From Diplosphaera chodatii (taxonomy: Eukaryota > Chlorophyta > Trebouxiophyceae > Prasiolales > Stichococcaceae), in NCBI GenBank assembly GCA_032358165.1, contig JAALGY010000059.1, positions 1,054,001 to 1,118,000 on the forward strand: 64,000 nucleotides of DNA, read 5' to 3'. Of this stretch, positions 24,344 through 34,191 are shown piece after piece. Numbering within the stretch: the stretch's first letter is position 1; each line of letters starts with the position of its first letter. Under the pieces are notes generated by a model. It searched no databases and was not told where the DNA came from. It saw only the letters and a list, made by a program, of their open reading frames with translations. A program made the translations under genes and the position numbers.

Positions 24344-25066
24344 CGGCCATGTGCAGCCAGTCGATGGTGATGAGCAGCAGTAACACCTTGCTGCCCCCAG
24401 CATGCACGCCCGTGGTTTACATAGAACTGGCAGATGTGGCATTAGGTATTGCTTTGAGGCTGGGTGTCAGGGGCAGGGTGCGCAGCAGCAGAATGGCAAC
24501 AGCCTGCCTGCGCTTCATGTACAACAACCAGCACATGATCATTGATGAATATCATGACATTGTGCTGTGGCTGATCGAGAAACTGGGGCAATCTTGTTTG
24601 TATGTTCAAAGGTACTTCAGTGCGTGTAAATTACAGCAAAGCGTCAGTTTTGCATACAGTAAAAAAGTGACCACAGGATCTGCGGATGGAGCCCAGGATC
24701 CTGGCACTTCTGGGCTGATATTCTGATTGGGCTGGGCCCTGAACTGCAGAATGGCAGAATTATTCGGCGGCATCTTGCAGCCCTTCGATAGCCGAACCTT
24801 CGATGACATCGTGCTGTGATCAGCAGAAACAGGAAACCAGTCAATGGCCGGCAATCATCGTCATACTTGTCACCTTGTCGCAACAGAGTCATCAGTCGAC
24901 GTTGACTTACAGCAACTTCTATACTGTCAACGCTGCTGCTGTGCAGCCAGCAGCCTGCCGCTTGCTTTGGACCTGGCTTGCTTGGCCAGCCGACCTGCAC
25001 ACTCAGCAAAAGCCACGCACGCGATTACAACGTTGTGAACAAAGCATGAACAGCAAGACAGAGAGC
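24344..25066. other. spacer between array copies 2 and 3
   Basis: It begins with a 3' flank resembling that of copy 1 and contains TGTAA at about 24626, a plausible poly(A) signal for copy 2. It then carries the promoter elements of copy 3. No separate gene is supported. Confidence 0.55.
24761..24800 (+). promoter_or_regulatory. conserved upstream element, array copy 3
   Basis: TATTCGGCGGCAT and GCAGCCCTTCGATAG lie about 304 bases before the ATG at 25067. The second block, GTCACCTTGTCGCAACAG, is at 24869-24886. Confidence 0.6.
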
Positions 25067-27527
25067 ATGGCTGACCAAGGCGGAGGGGCGGCCGCTGCAG
25101 CACTGCCTGCGCCGCATATGCTGCGCACAATCATGGACATGCCGGAGGCACTGATCACCGTGCTGCTGGAGCACATGTTCCGCAGCGAGCTAACACACAG
25201 CGACAGGTGCCGACTGCAGAAGCTGGCCTGCACATAGGCGTCCGGCCCTCATGCCATCATGGGCTGCGCATAGCAGCCAACCTGATGCCAGACTGTCTGT
25301 CTGCATTGTGGCTGGCTGGCAGAGGTCAACACGCATGCTCAACAGCTCAAGGTATGCCCACTGTAGTGAACACACAGCAATGTTACACGGGTGCAGGGCA
25401 GCGCTTCAGTGCGTCAACAGGTGCCTGAACCGGCTCTGCAGAGCCATGGGCAGTTTTCAACTCCTGCAACCCTCTATCGGCACACTGTTCACGACGCTGC
25501 AGCAGTTTGCCCGCAACACCTCGGTTGACGGCCTCAAGGTTGAAGGGACAAACGATGGTGAGACTTGTGCACAGCCATCCAGTGAGCAGGCCAACAGCAC
25601 GCTGGCAAAGGACACGAGCACATCATACATGCGTGCAGTGCAGCTGGTTGTCATGCTGCTGTTTGCATGCTTGTCAGGCTCTTGGACTTGGACGTACAGC
25701 ATGTGTAGCTCCGCACACAAACAATTTCGCTGTTTTGCTGCAGATCACGTACTGTGCCTGGGTCCATTCGACTCGATGAATGGACAACAGCTGCTATGCA
25801 TGGCGCTTGTTGGCATCGCAGCCGCACCCGCTGCTGCCAGCATCCGGGTGCTGCACATCGACACCAGCACCGGCGGGTGAGCAGCAGGCGCCATGTGCAG
25901 CTGCATGTATGATGGATGACAGCACTACTGGGGCCACGATGTCATGTGGGTGCCGCTCCTGCAACCTGTCTGCGGTTGCCAAGTCGAGCAGCATGCAGAG
26001 CAGTGGAGTGTAGGAGTGGCGTTCTACAAGTCTTGCAGGCACCTGCCACTGTTACACGCCAGCCAAGCCTGCATGGCCATTGTTCTTGCAACCTCGGCAA
26101 CGCCTGAGCAAGCTCTACCTCTGTAGGCGTCTGCCTGGCTCAGCGCTCCGCAGCCTGTGCGGCATGAGCAATCTTCAGGCGCTGAAGATCCACTCACTGC
26201 ACCCATGTGACGAACTCGATGTAGCCCTTGCCCACCTGACGTGCCTCACCTCCCTGGACATCAGGATGGAGGTGCAGTCCCTGGCGCCAAGATGCTGTGC
26301 CGCTTCCGCAGTCTTATGGCCAGCTTTGGCTTTAGCGTGATGTGTCACCTTGTCATGACACCCCTGCACAAGGGTGAAAGTCCTGTGTTGTTGAAAGTTA
26401 AATGCTCTTCTGACTGTGTTAAGGTTGTCTTGTGTCTGTGAACATCCCAAATTGCATTGTTTCACACATGAGTCTATCTGCGTTTGGTGTTACAGATGCC
26501 AACTGTGCCGGAGTGGTGTGCCAACGATCAGTATACGGCCATGTTCTCCTGGATGTGGGAGGAGAATTACGATTCGTTCTGCAGCTTTCCAGCATCGATT
26601 GTCGAGTCTACGCGCCTTCGCCACCTGTCGTTATGCAATGCGGAGCCAGGTAATGTTGCTAGAGACATGTTAACCTCTATCTGCCTGGGTGGTAGTAATA
26701 CATGCACACTGGAACCTGACTAAAAGACATCCTGTTGTAAGGGTGTGGGCATGTCGGGGTTGTTTGCATTGGGTTTTGATGAGACTGGGCTTGTCGCTTG
26801 CATTCAGTGCTGCCGATGGCTGTGCAGCATGTGTCGTGGCAGTGTCTATCAAAGTGTAGTCCTATCATACATGCTGCTACGCATGCTTTGAGTGCTTCTA
26901 GGACTGGCGGCAGGCCATGCATCATGATAGCAAGCCTTGTCGACTGTGCCAACTTCTGCAATACGGCGCAACAGAGAGCACTGTAAATGCACTATACTGC
27001 TGCCAAAACGCAGCTGCAAGCACGTTTGCAAGCAGCACTGTTCGGTCATGGCCTGAGCTATACAGTCTTGGGCTTGCTATTTGCAGGCCTGGTCGACTTT
27101 CAGGATCTGCCAGCTGAGTTCGGCAACCTCGCGGCCCTGGAAATGGTGTCGCTGGTGGGTTGTCAAGTAGCTTCACTGCCCGCCACTGTCACCCGCCTGA
27201 CGAGGTGCGCAGGATGGCATTGATGTCTGACATGTGAAGGGGTGCATTATAACTTTCTCGTCAGTATTCACGCCCACAGTTGCAAGCTGACAACAGAACT
27301 TGAAAGTGTGGCAGCATATATACTGATGATGATGTGCGCTGGTGACTTGGACAAGCACCTGCATAGGTTGCCTGCGGTGCAGGCTAACCAGCCTCGTGAT
27401 CAAGAACCTGCTGGACGACTTCGTCCCAGCTGGACATGTGCAGCTGCCCGAAGGCTTCCTCAGCGCAATGCCGCAACTGCAGCGCATCAGCATCACCTGC
27501 GAGGACGATACTGGCGATCCGCAATGA
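25067..27527 (+). CDS. F-box-like leucine-rich repeat protein, array copy 3
   Basis: Exons 25067-25206, 25397-25557, 25744-25876, 26127-26271, 26496-26649, 27087-27204 and 27383-27527 join to 996 bases (331 codons plus TGA). MPEALITVLLEHMFRSELTH plus SDRAALQCVNRCLNRLC form the F-box-like start. The LRR-type exons read NLQALKIHSLHP, STRLRHLSLCNAEP, LPAEFGNLAALEMVSLVGC and LTSLVIKNLLDDF. The variable exon 5 segment is YTAMFSWMWEENYDSF. An in-frame ATG at 25046 would add seven residues; I chose 25067 because it aligns with copy 2. The 26.3-26.5 and 26.65-27.08 kb introns are the longest in the array. All donors and acceptors are canonical by eye, except that exon 4 uses TAG as acceptor. Confidence 0.85.
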
Positions 27528-28299
27528 CGCTGCAGCTTGTGTTTGACGGCCGCGCACAGCAAGCCAGTGCGTGGCGATGAGCAGCGCAGTATTATTGAAA
27601 CCCTGCTGCCCCAACTGCTCAACTCCTTGGTTCATGCAGACATTGCAGACCATCGCAGGTCAGGTGCTGCATGAAGGCCGGCTGTCACGGCAGGCTGCAG
27701 AGCTGCCGAACCCAAATAGCTGCCTGCGCTAGGATTGCAGTCGACAGGATATCGTCATGCTCTCTCTGTGATGGGTTGATCAAACACGAGTACCAAGGTG
27801 TGGAATAGAAGAATGGGATGTCTATGCATTTCAATCACAGCCAGAGTTGACATCGAAAATGAGGGTCGGCAGGGGTGCAGGTACCGTAGCACCTCTGAGC
27901 TGGCTTGTGTGGCGAGGCTGCTGGGCATTGTGAAAGGCAATCGGCAACATTAATCGGCGGCATCTCGCAGCCCCTCAAAAGGACCGAAGCTTCGACGACT
28001 TTGTGGGAAATATAGCAAGAGAACAGCCAGCATAGACGGTCATCATGTCACACTGTCGAAACAGAGACAGCAGTCTGTTTGCATCTCAGCTGCTGCACTC
28101 ACGGCTGCTGCTGTCCGGCCTGCAGCCTTCATGCCGGCTGCATTACCTTTGCTTGGCCAGCCTACCCACACACTCAGCATAAGTGAAGCATGTACGACGC
28201 TGTAGCCCCAGCACAGACACCAGGATACCGAGCGCAACTGACCCACGCGGAGGGGCGGCCCCTGCAGCGCTGCCTGCGCCGCCGCAGACGCTGCAGAAC
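27528..28299. other. spacer between array copies 3 and 4
   Basis: It holds the copy 3 3' flank, then promoter elements of copy 4 at 27951 and 28047. At 28234 it has GCAACT, where copies 2 and 3 have their ATGGCT start. Confidence 0.55.
27951..27997 (+). promoter_or_regulatory. conserved upstream element, array copy 4
   Basis: TAATCGGCGGCAT, then CTCGCAGCCCCTC, lies about 282 bases before the position of the ancestral start at 28234. A diverged form of the second block (GTCACACTGTCGAAACAG) lies at 28047-28064. Confidence 0.6.
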
Positions 28300-30536
28300 A
28301 TGATGCAGATGCCGGAGGCATTGATCACAGTGCTGCTGGAGCAAATATTCCGCAGTGAGCTGACCCACAGCGACAGGTGCATGCATGCCTGTCGCTCAAG
28401 CACCATGATGACTGCTCTGCTGGTCTCCATGCATGCGGTTCTCCATGTAGTGGGCTGCTAGCGATAGAGCAGTATTTGTTCGCTCGTCAGATGCTTTCGC
28501 ATTTGGCCTGCATCGTGTCTGGCATGCATGCGTGCAGCACCCCAGTGTGTGCAAATTCCTGAACACACCGGGTTGAACTGTGTGCAGGGCAGCGCTGCAA
28601 TGTGTCAACAGGCGCATGAATCGGCTGTGCAAAGCCCTGGGCAGCTTTCACCTCCTGCAGACGTCCACCGAGGCCCTGTTCGCTGCCCTGCAGCACATCA
28701 GCAACGTCACCTTGATCGATGGCATCAAGATTGTAGGGAGCACTGTGGGTGAGGACGTCTTTGTGGCTGATGGTTGAAGCAAGCCGGCAACAGAACGGTT
28801 CCATCGGGCTGACAACGGACGACATGCACAGGGCATCAGCACATCATGCAAAACAGCTCTCGGATGTTGCCAGCCGTTTGCAAGCTCTTGATGTCCACCA
28901 ACCATTCCTGGAATTTCTGGTATGCGCAGCTGATTTCTTTCTGATGGCTGCAGACTACCGACATCTGCGCGCCACCGACCTGGTTGACGGGCAACCATCG
29001 CTGTGCGTCGCGCTTGGCGGCGTAGCGACTGCACCTTCTGCTTCCTGCATCCTGGCTCTGCACTTTGACACTAAAAGCGGGTGGGCAGCAGGTGTAATGT
29101 GCAGCGTGCATGGCATATGTCCTTGTAGTGCAGTTTCAGGCGTGCACCCCCCGCAAGCTGCTGCTGCTGCTGCTGCTGCTACAGGCCAGCCGTGCATCGA
29201 TGACAGATGCACACACATTCCTTCACGCGCATAGCCTGAGGTTGCTGCAACATTTGCAGGCTGTTGCCCGGCTCAGCGCTCGGCGGCCTGTGTGGCCTGC
29301 GCAGCCTGCAAGCGCTCAAGATCCACTCAGTGCACCCTGGGGGTCTGTCCAAGGGTCTCAACACAGCCCTGAAGCATCTCACGGCCCTCACGTCTCTGGA
29401 CGTCAAGGTCAAGGTGTGGTCCTTGACACTAGACCCTGGGCTGCTCGTGTGGTGCGACTCGTGCTGGCCACGCCACAGCTTGCTTCGGCTGCAGCACGAC
29501 ATGCACCCAGCCTGTCGCACCGTGCCTTGAATGCACGGCTTCTGACTTTCGCGGCACTCAGCAAGTTCGTATCGGCCACTATGCTAAGAGCTGCTGACAC
29601 CAGTGAGGACCTACGTACGTACTGTGCTCCACATTGAGCATGCCTTTTGTCTGTACCTGCAGCTGGCATGTGTGCCGGAATGGTGCGCGGATGAGGCTGA
29701 CAGATTCTGGGATGGCGACTGGGGTGGGTCAGACTGCAGTTTCCCAGCCTCACTGGTCGATTGCACCTGCCTTCGCCGTCTGACGCTCTGTGACTCCACA
29801 GGTGAGCACACTGCTGACTACCTAACTCCAGGGAGCCGGCCGCCACATGGCTGTGTGCTTCCTCGTGTGGTTTTGCATAAACATTTTAACACGCCCTCAT
29901 GACTGCCTGAAAGGCCAACATATGGATCTCTTGAAGGCCTGCTAATTGTGGCAAGTATGCAGAAGGGCGCAACAATAAGAGCTGTAGGATTTCTATGCTG
30001 CCAACATGCAGCTGTAGGGCGGCTGCGAGCAGCTCGTTCTGATCTTCTGAAGATGCAGGGTCCCGTTGCTTGCAGATCAGGTGCATCTTGGCGACGTGCC
30101 GGCTAACTTTGGCAACTTGATGGCGCTGGAATCAGTGTCGTTGCTGGGCTGCCAAATTAGTTCGTTGCCTGCTACTATCACTCAGTTGACCGGGTGAGGT
30201 GCTTCGCCAGGGAGTGTAAAGTGGGTGGGGTGCTGCTCGAAAGGCTCACACAGGATGGGACGCCTGTCACTGCAGAGAGACAGGGGCCAACACGAGTAGC
30301 AGTGCAAGTAGCAAATGTTGATGAGCACAAGTCGATGAGGTGAGCTGTGTTATCCGTGGTGCTGCAGGCTCACCTCTCTGAAGATAGAAACAACCACCTG
30401 GGATGATGAAGGCGGCGTGCAGCTGCCAGACGGGTTTCACAGCGCTATGCAAGGATTGCGCCATGCTGAAATCACTCTGGGTGGTGGAAAGACGCAACTC
30501 CTGTATGTAAGCCCGCCACCAAATGCTGGCTCATGA
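28300..30536 (+). CDS. F-box-like leucine-rich repeat protein, array copy 4 (start shifted)
   Basis: Exons 28300-28376, 28588-28748, 28954-29080, 29260-29413, 29663-29801, 30076-30193 and 30368-30536 join to 945 bases (314 codons plus TGA). The frame upstream is open and homologous to the Ala-rich N-terminus of copies 2 and 3, but their start ATG is GCA here (28234-28236). The first in-frame ATG is 28300, just before MPEALITVLLEQIF, so the F-box-like part (completed by SDRAALQCVNRRMNRLC) is kept. LRR exons read GLRSLQALKIHSVHP, CTCLRRLTLCD, VPANFGNLMALESVSLLGC and LTSLKIETTT. The variable exon 5 segment is DRFWDGDWGGSD. Translation from a non-ATG codon, or from an upstream exon, cannot be excluded. 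The C-terminal end after KTQLL is less certain. Confidence 0.78.
29158..29180 (+). repeat. (CTG)n microsatellite
   Basis: About seven to eight CTG units lie in intron 3 of array copy 4, followed by TACAG. Confidence 0.8.
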
Positions 30537-31292
30537 GCCGCACTCAGCTTTGACTGCCGCCATGCACGCACTGAGCACTTCAAAGGTCATGCTATGGTCG
30601 GATGGTTTGCAACATCTTCGTCCACTGAAGCCTTTCGACTCAGCGGTGTGTTCAGGATACAGGACGTGGGACTTTCATGCAATGATACCAAGGTCAAATT
30701 ACAAGTGTGAATGCAAGCAATGCCGTGGCGGTTTGCCATCGTGTCTGTCAACCCTTCACGCAGACGGTGCGTGGCTGCGTGTTGGTGCATGGGGTTTGCA
30801 TTTGGATGCACTACTGCTGCATGCTCACACACTGCTCAACGTGAGTTTGCTGACCAACAGCATGACGTCTGATAGGGAACTACAGTAGAACCCCTCGGCG
30901 ACACTGCCTCCTTCACCCAGCCAACGTGGCCAACCTGCACTGTCATCTTCATCTCATTGGCCCGCAACATCGAGGCACTGGAATATTTTATCGGCGGCAA
31001 TTTGCGCCTTTCAGCTGTGATGATCAAGTGCGCTCTGATGTGATGAGGCTCGCTGTCAGTGTAAGCGGTCAATCTTGTCGCGTCAACTCACACACGATCG
31101 TGCAGACACCGACGTGAGGTGTCGCCTATCAAGCGTCGGCACAATTTCATCGTGAGCAGCTGCCTTCTGGGTGTGGTCTACCTTGGCATAACCTTTGATG
31201 AACAAGATCGCAGATCTGCTGTAGCATAGAGCAGCTAGCAAGCCTTCGTCCCATCCAGCACAGAAAGGTCGCAGAGTAGAGCAGAGCGAGGC
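30537..31292. other. spacer between array copies 4 and 5
   Basis: It contains the copy 4 3' region and the copy 5 promoter element at 30988. A forward open frame at 30523-30888 has no recognisable domain and overlaps the end of copy 4; I do not call it. Confidence 0.5.
30986..31012 (+). promoter_or_regulatory. conserved upstream element, array copy 5
   Basis: TTTTATCGGCGGCAATTTGC, then CCTTTC, lies about 304 bases before the ATG. The second half is weaker than in copies 1-4. Confidence 0.5.
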
Positions 31293-33721
31293 ATGGATAA
31301 CTTCCAAGGCGACAAGGCAGTGCTTGAAGCGCCGCCCTCTGCAGCACAGCCCCCATCAGCACCTGCGCTGTGCAACATGATGGCCAAGTTGCCAGAGGCG
31401 CTGATCACCGTGCTGCTAGAGCACATGTTTCGCAGTGATCTGACCCACAGCGACAGGTGCGTGACTGTCTCCAAAAGTGCACCAGGATTGCTGTGCTGCC
31501 CTGCCAGCGTGCAGTCTCCACGCAACAGGCCGCCCATATTTACCTAACGTGATTTTTCAATTGCACTGCACTTGCATGCCATTGCGTGGGCTGCAGTAAG
31601 TTTCCATGTGTGTCTGATGCAGTTCCACTGCTGACGGCACACGTATGCATGCCTTGGCTGCAGGGCAGCGCTGCAGTCCACAAACAGGTGCCTCCGCCGG
31701 CTGTGCAGAGCCCTAGGCAGCTTCCACCTCCTGCGCACCTCCAGCAAGGCCCTGTTTGTCTCGCAGCAGCAACTCACCAGCGCCACCCTGGTCGACGGCG
31801 TCAAGATCGTAGGCAACGCTGTGGGTGAGATTGTTTGTGGCCAACCGCAACCCTGCAACAGACTAGTTTTTCAACTCTGACGATCAACAACCTATGCATC
31901 CTGCGCATAGCATGAGCATTACTGCAGTGTAGTTCCTTTCAAAGGAGCTGGCTGCCGCATGCAAACTCTGTATCCATCTGCATGAAGCAGCTCCTACACA
32001 GCTGCTCCTTGTCGATTGTTGCAGACTTTCGATGCGTATGCCCGATCGACCTGGTGGGCGGGCAACCGCTGCTGTGCATCGCGCTGGGTGGCATTGTGAC
32101 AGCACCAACCGCTTCCAGCATCCGTGCGCTGCACATCGACACCAGCAATGAGTGAGGAGCAGATGTAGCGGGCAGCTGCATGCACGCTGGGAAGCACTCA
32201 TACGCGTCTACAATTGATTGCAACACGTCCTGAGGTCGCATGTCTGACTGGTGCCACGCACCCTCTTTGCTGCTGCTTGCTGCCTGCCCTTGGTTCAGTC
32301 AAAAATCAGCCAGGGCAATGAACTTGTACTTAGGACTTGTAGCCGCTGCAAGCAGCTGTTGCTCTGCAGGCCAGCTGAGCCTGGGTGACCATGCACCTGG
32401 CTGGTTTCCCAACCAGCCTTATGATCGCACCTGCACCCAGTCACTTGGTCTGAGTTAGCTTCAACTCTGCAGGCTGTTGCCGGGGTTGGCCCTCGGCAGC
32501 CTGTGCGGCCTCCGCAGCCTGCAGGCCCTCAAGATCCATTCAGTCCACCCATCTGACGTGTCTGCCGGTCTCGACACCGCCCTGGGCCAGCTCAAGGGGC
32601 TTACCTCTCTGGACGTCAAGGTGAAGGTGTGGTCTTTGACACAAATCTGAGCTACTTGTGCAGTGCCAACCGGCCAACTTTTGCATCGGGCTAATTGAGA
32701 GATGTCATGAGTTCTTGATGCCGGCGACTGGCAGATGCTCGGTGCCCAGTGTCACATTTGATACTGCTACTGCATCAGATGGCAGTTGTGCCGGATTGGT
32801 GCGCCTGGACTGCTGAGTGGTACCAGATGCACGACGTGCTCTACCCAGGCTGCAGCTTCTCAACGTCTTTGGCCAAGTGCAGCTGCCTGCGCCGGCTGTC
32901 GTTATATTGTGGACGAGTAGGTACGTGTTCAAGCTGCTAAATGCATCCACAGTGGCTAGCTGAGCCATTGGTCCGCTTGCCCGCATTATTGTTGTTGAGC
33001 AACCTGAGTTTGTGGCAGTGCCGCTTGACTTGCTTTTCTAAGTCTGCATGCTGACCCCGCGTATCACGCGCTAGGAATGTCCCCATCACTGGCTGCAAGT
33101 CCATAGCTTGCATCAAGGCCTGTCGAGCTGGTCAGTTTGTGCAGGCCGCTGCAACGTCAAGACTGCAAAGCTTCTGCGCTGCTAATCCATTGCTGCAAGG
33201 CGGCACTGTACCAACTTCAGGCAGCCTGGTCGTGATTCATCGGGTCCTGCTGCATGCAGATTTTGTAAGTATGGACGAACTTCCAGCCGACTTCGGCAAC
33301 CTGACGGCGCTGGAGACTCTGTCGCTGGTGGGCTGCGAAGTCATATCATTGCCTCCCACCTTCGCGCAGCTCACCAGGTGCACTGCCTGGCGACGGCAAA
33401 CGTCTTGTCGACTCAGCGTGTGCAGTTCTGTTCACATGGCAAGGAACGGATGCACCTTCAGCCCGAGAACAATACTTAGACGTCGATTACAACATATCGA
33501 TGTTCTTTGATGAGCGCGGCTATGAAGTTAGGCTCACCACTGTTCAAGTTGGCAACCGCGTCATTGTGTGGTGCTGCAGGCTCACAAGTCTGACGATTGC
33601 GAATGCCGACGGCGGGTTTGAATCCGAGATGCAGCTGATGAAAGTGTTCTGCAGCGGTATGCAGAATCTGCAGCGTGTCAACATCACCCGAGGGCAACGA
33701 AGGCTAGCAGCTGGTGCATGA
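31293..33721 (+). CDS. F-box-like leucine-rich repeat protein, array copy 5
   Basis: Exons 31293-31456, 31664-31824, 32025-32151, 32473-32626, 32779-32920, 33260-33377 and 33580-33721 join to 1008 bases (335 codons plus TGA). The N-terminal tail is longer and unlike that of the other copies. LPEALITVLLEHMFRSDLTH plus SDRAALQSTNRCLRRLCRAL then give the F-box-like pattern, here with the LP start typical of real F-boxes. LRR exons read GLRSLQALKIHSVHP, CSCLRRLSLYC, LPADFGNLTALETLSLVGC and LTSLTIANADG. The variable exon 5 segment is WYQMHDVLYPG. Exon 4 is nine bases longer than in copies 1-3, as in copy 4, so copies 4 and 5 form a second subgroup. It is last in the array and meets TTC27 tail to tail. 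Confidence 0.85.
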
Positions 33722-34191
33722 GATCCACTAAGACGGCTGTGAAGGCCGCATACCTTTTTGTTTGCTGCTTCCTGCTGTGCACGCCGTGGAGCGAGTGTCA
33801 AAGCTTTGCAGAGTAAACAATTCACACACTATGCAGAAGCTTACTAGGCAGCAGTGATACCTAGCTACAAAACACGGTGTCTGCTGGCACTGATGAACGT
33901 CACTTCAGGATGTTTGTCTGCACAGCTGTTGGTGAACCCGTATGTCTAGCAGTCTCCTCCTATGCAGACTGCTGTACACTTCGCCGACCGGTGCTGGGTC
34001 TGGTAAGTGGTCGCCGCTGCTTGCACAACACCCACCAGGCATCCACCGCGGTGATACAAGAGAGCCGACGTTGGCATAAATTCTGTGATTCAACCGACTT
34101 TCTCTGATTATGCGGCATCCTACTCAGAAAGCTGCAGAAATTTCAGCAGCATCATGGGATCCTGTGCAACTCCACCGCCGCCAGTGCCCAC
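33722..34191. other. convergent intergenic region
   Basis: This 470-base region lies between the 3' ends of array copy 5 (+) and the TTC27-like gene (-). No repeat or gene is seen. Confidence 0.5.

Larger units (their letters stand above)
18914..33721 (+). repeat. tandem array of five F-box-like/LRR genes
   Basis: Five head-to-tail paralogs start at 18914, 22158, 25067, about 28300 and 31293, spaced about 2.9-3.2 kb. All have seven coding exons with identical intron phases. Exon 2 is 161 bases in four copies and exon 6 is 118 bases in four copies. Homology extends into promoters and, for copies 1-3, into the 3' flank, so whole gene units were duplicated. Confidence 0.9.

Noticed and set aside
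29158..29180. (CTG)n tract as coding polyleucine
   Set aside because: It lies between exons 3 and 4 of copy 4, in an interval that is intronic in all other copies.
30523..30888. 121-codon forward frame between array copies 4 and 5
   Set aside because: It overlaps the end of copy 4, has no homologous counterpart in the other spacers and no domain.
18914..33721. Array copies as retrotransposed or pseudogene copies
   Set aside because: All copies keep introns in the same phases and open frames, so they are segmental duplicates. No poly(A) tracts or flanking direct repeats were seen.
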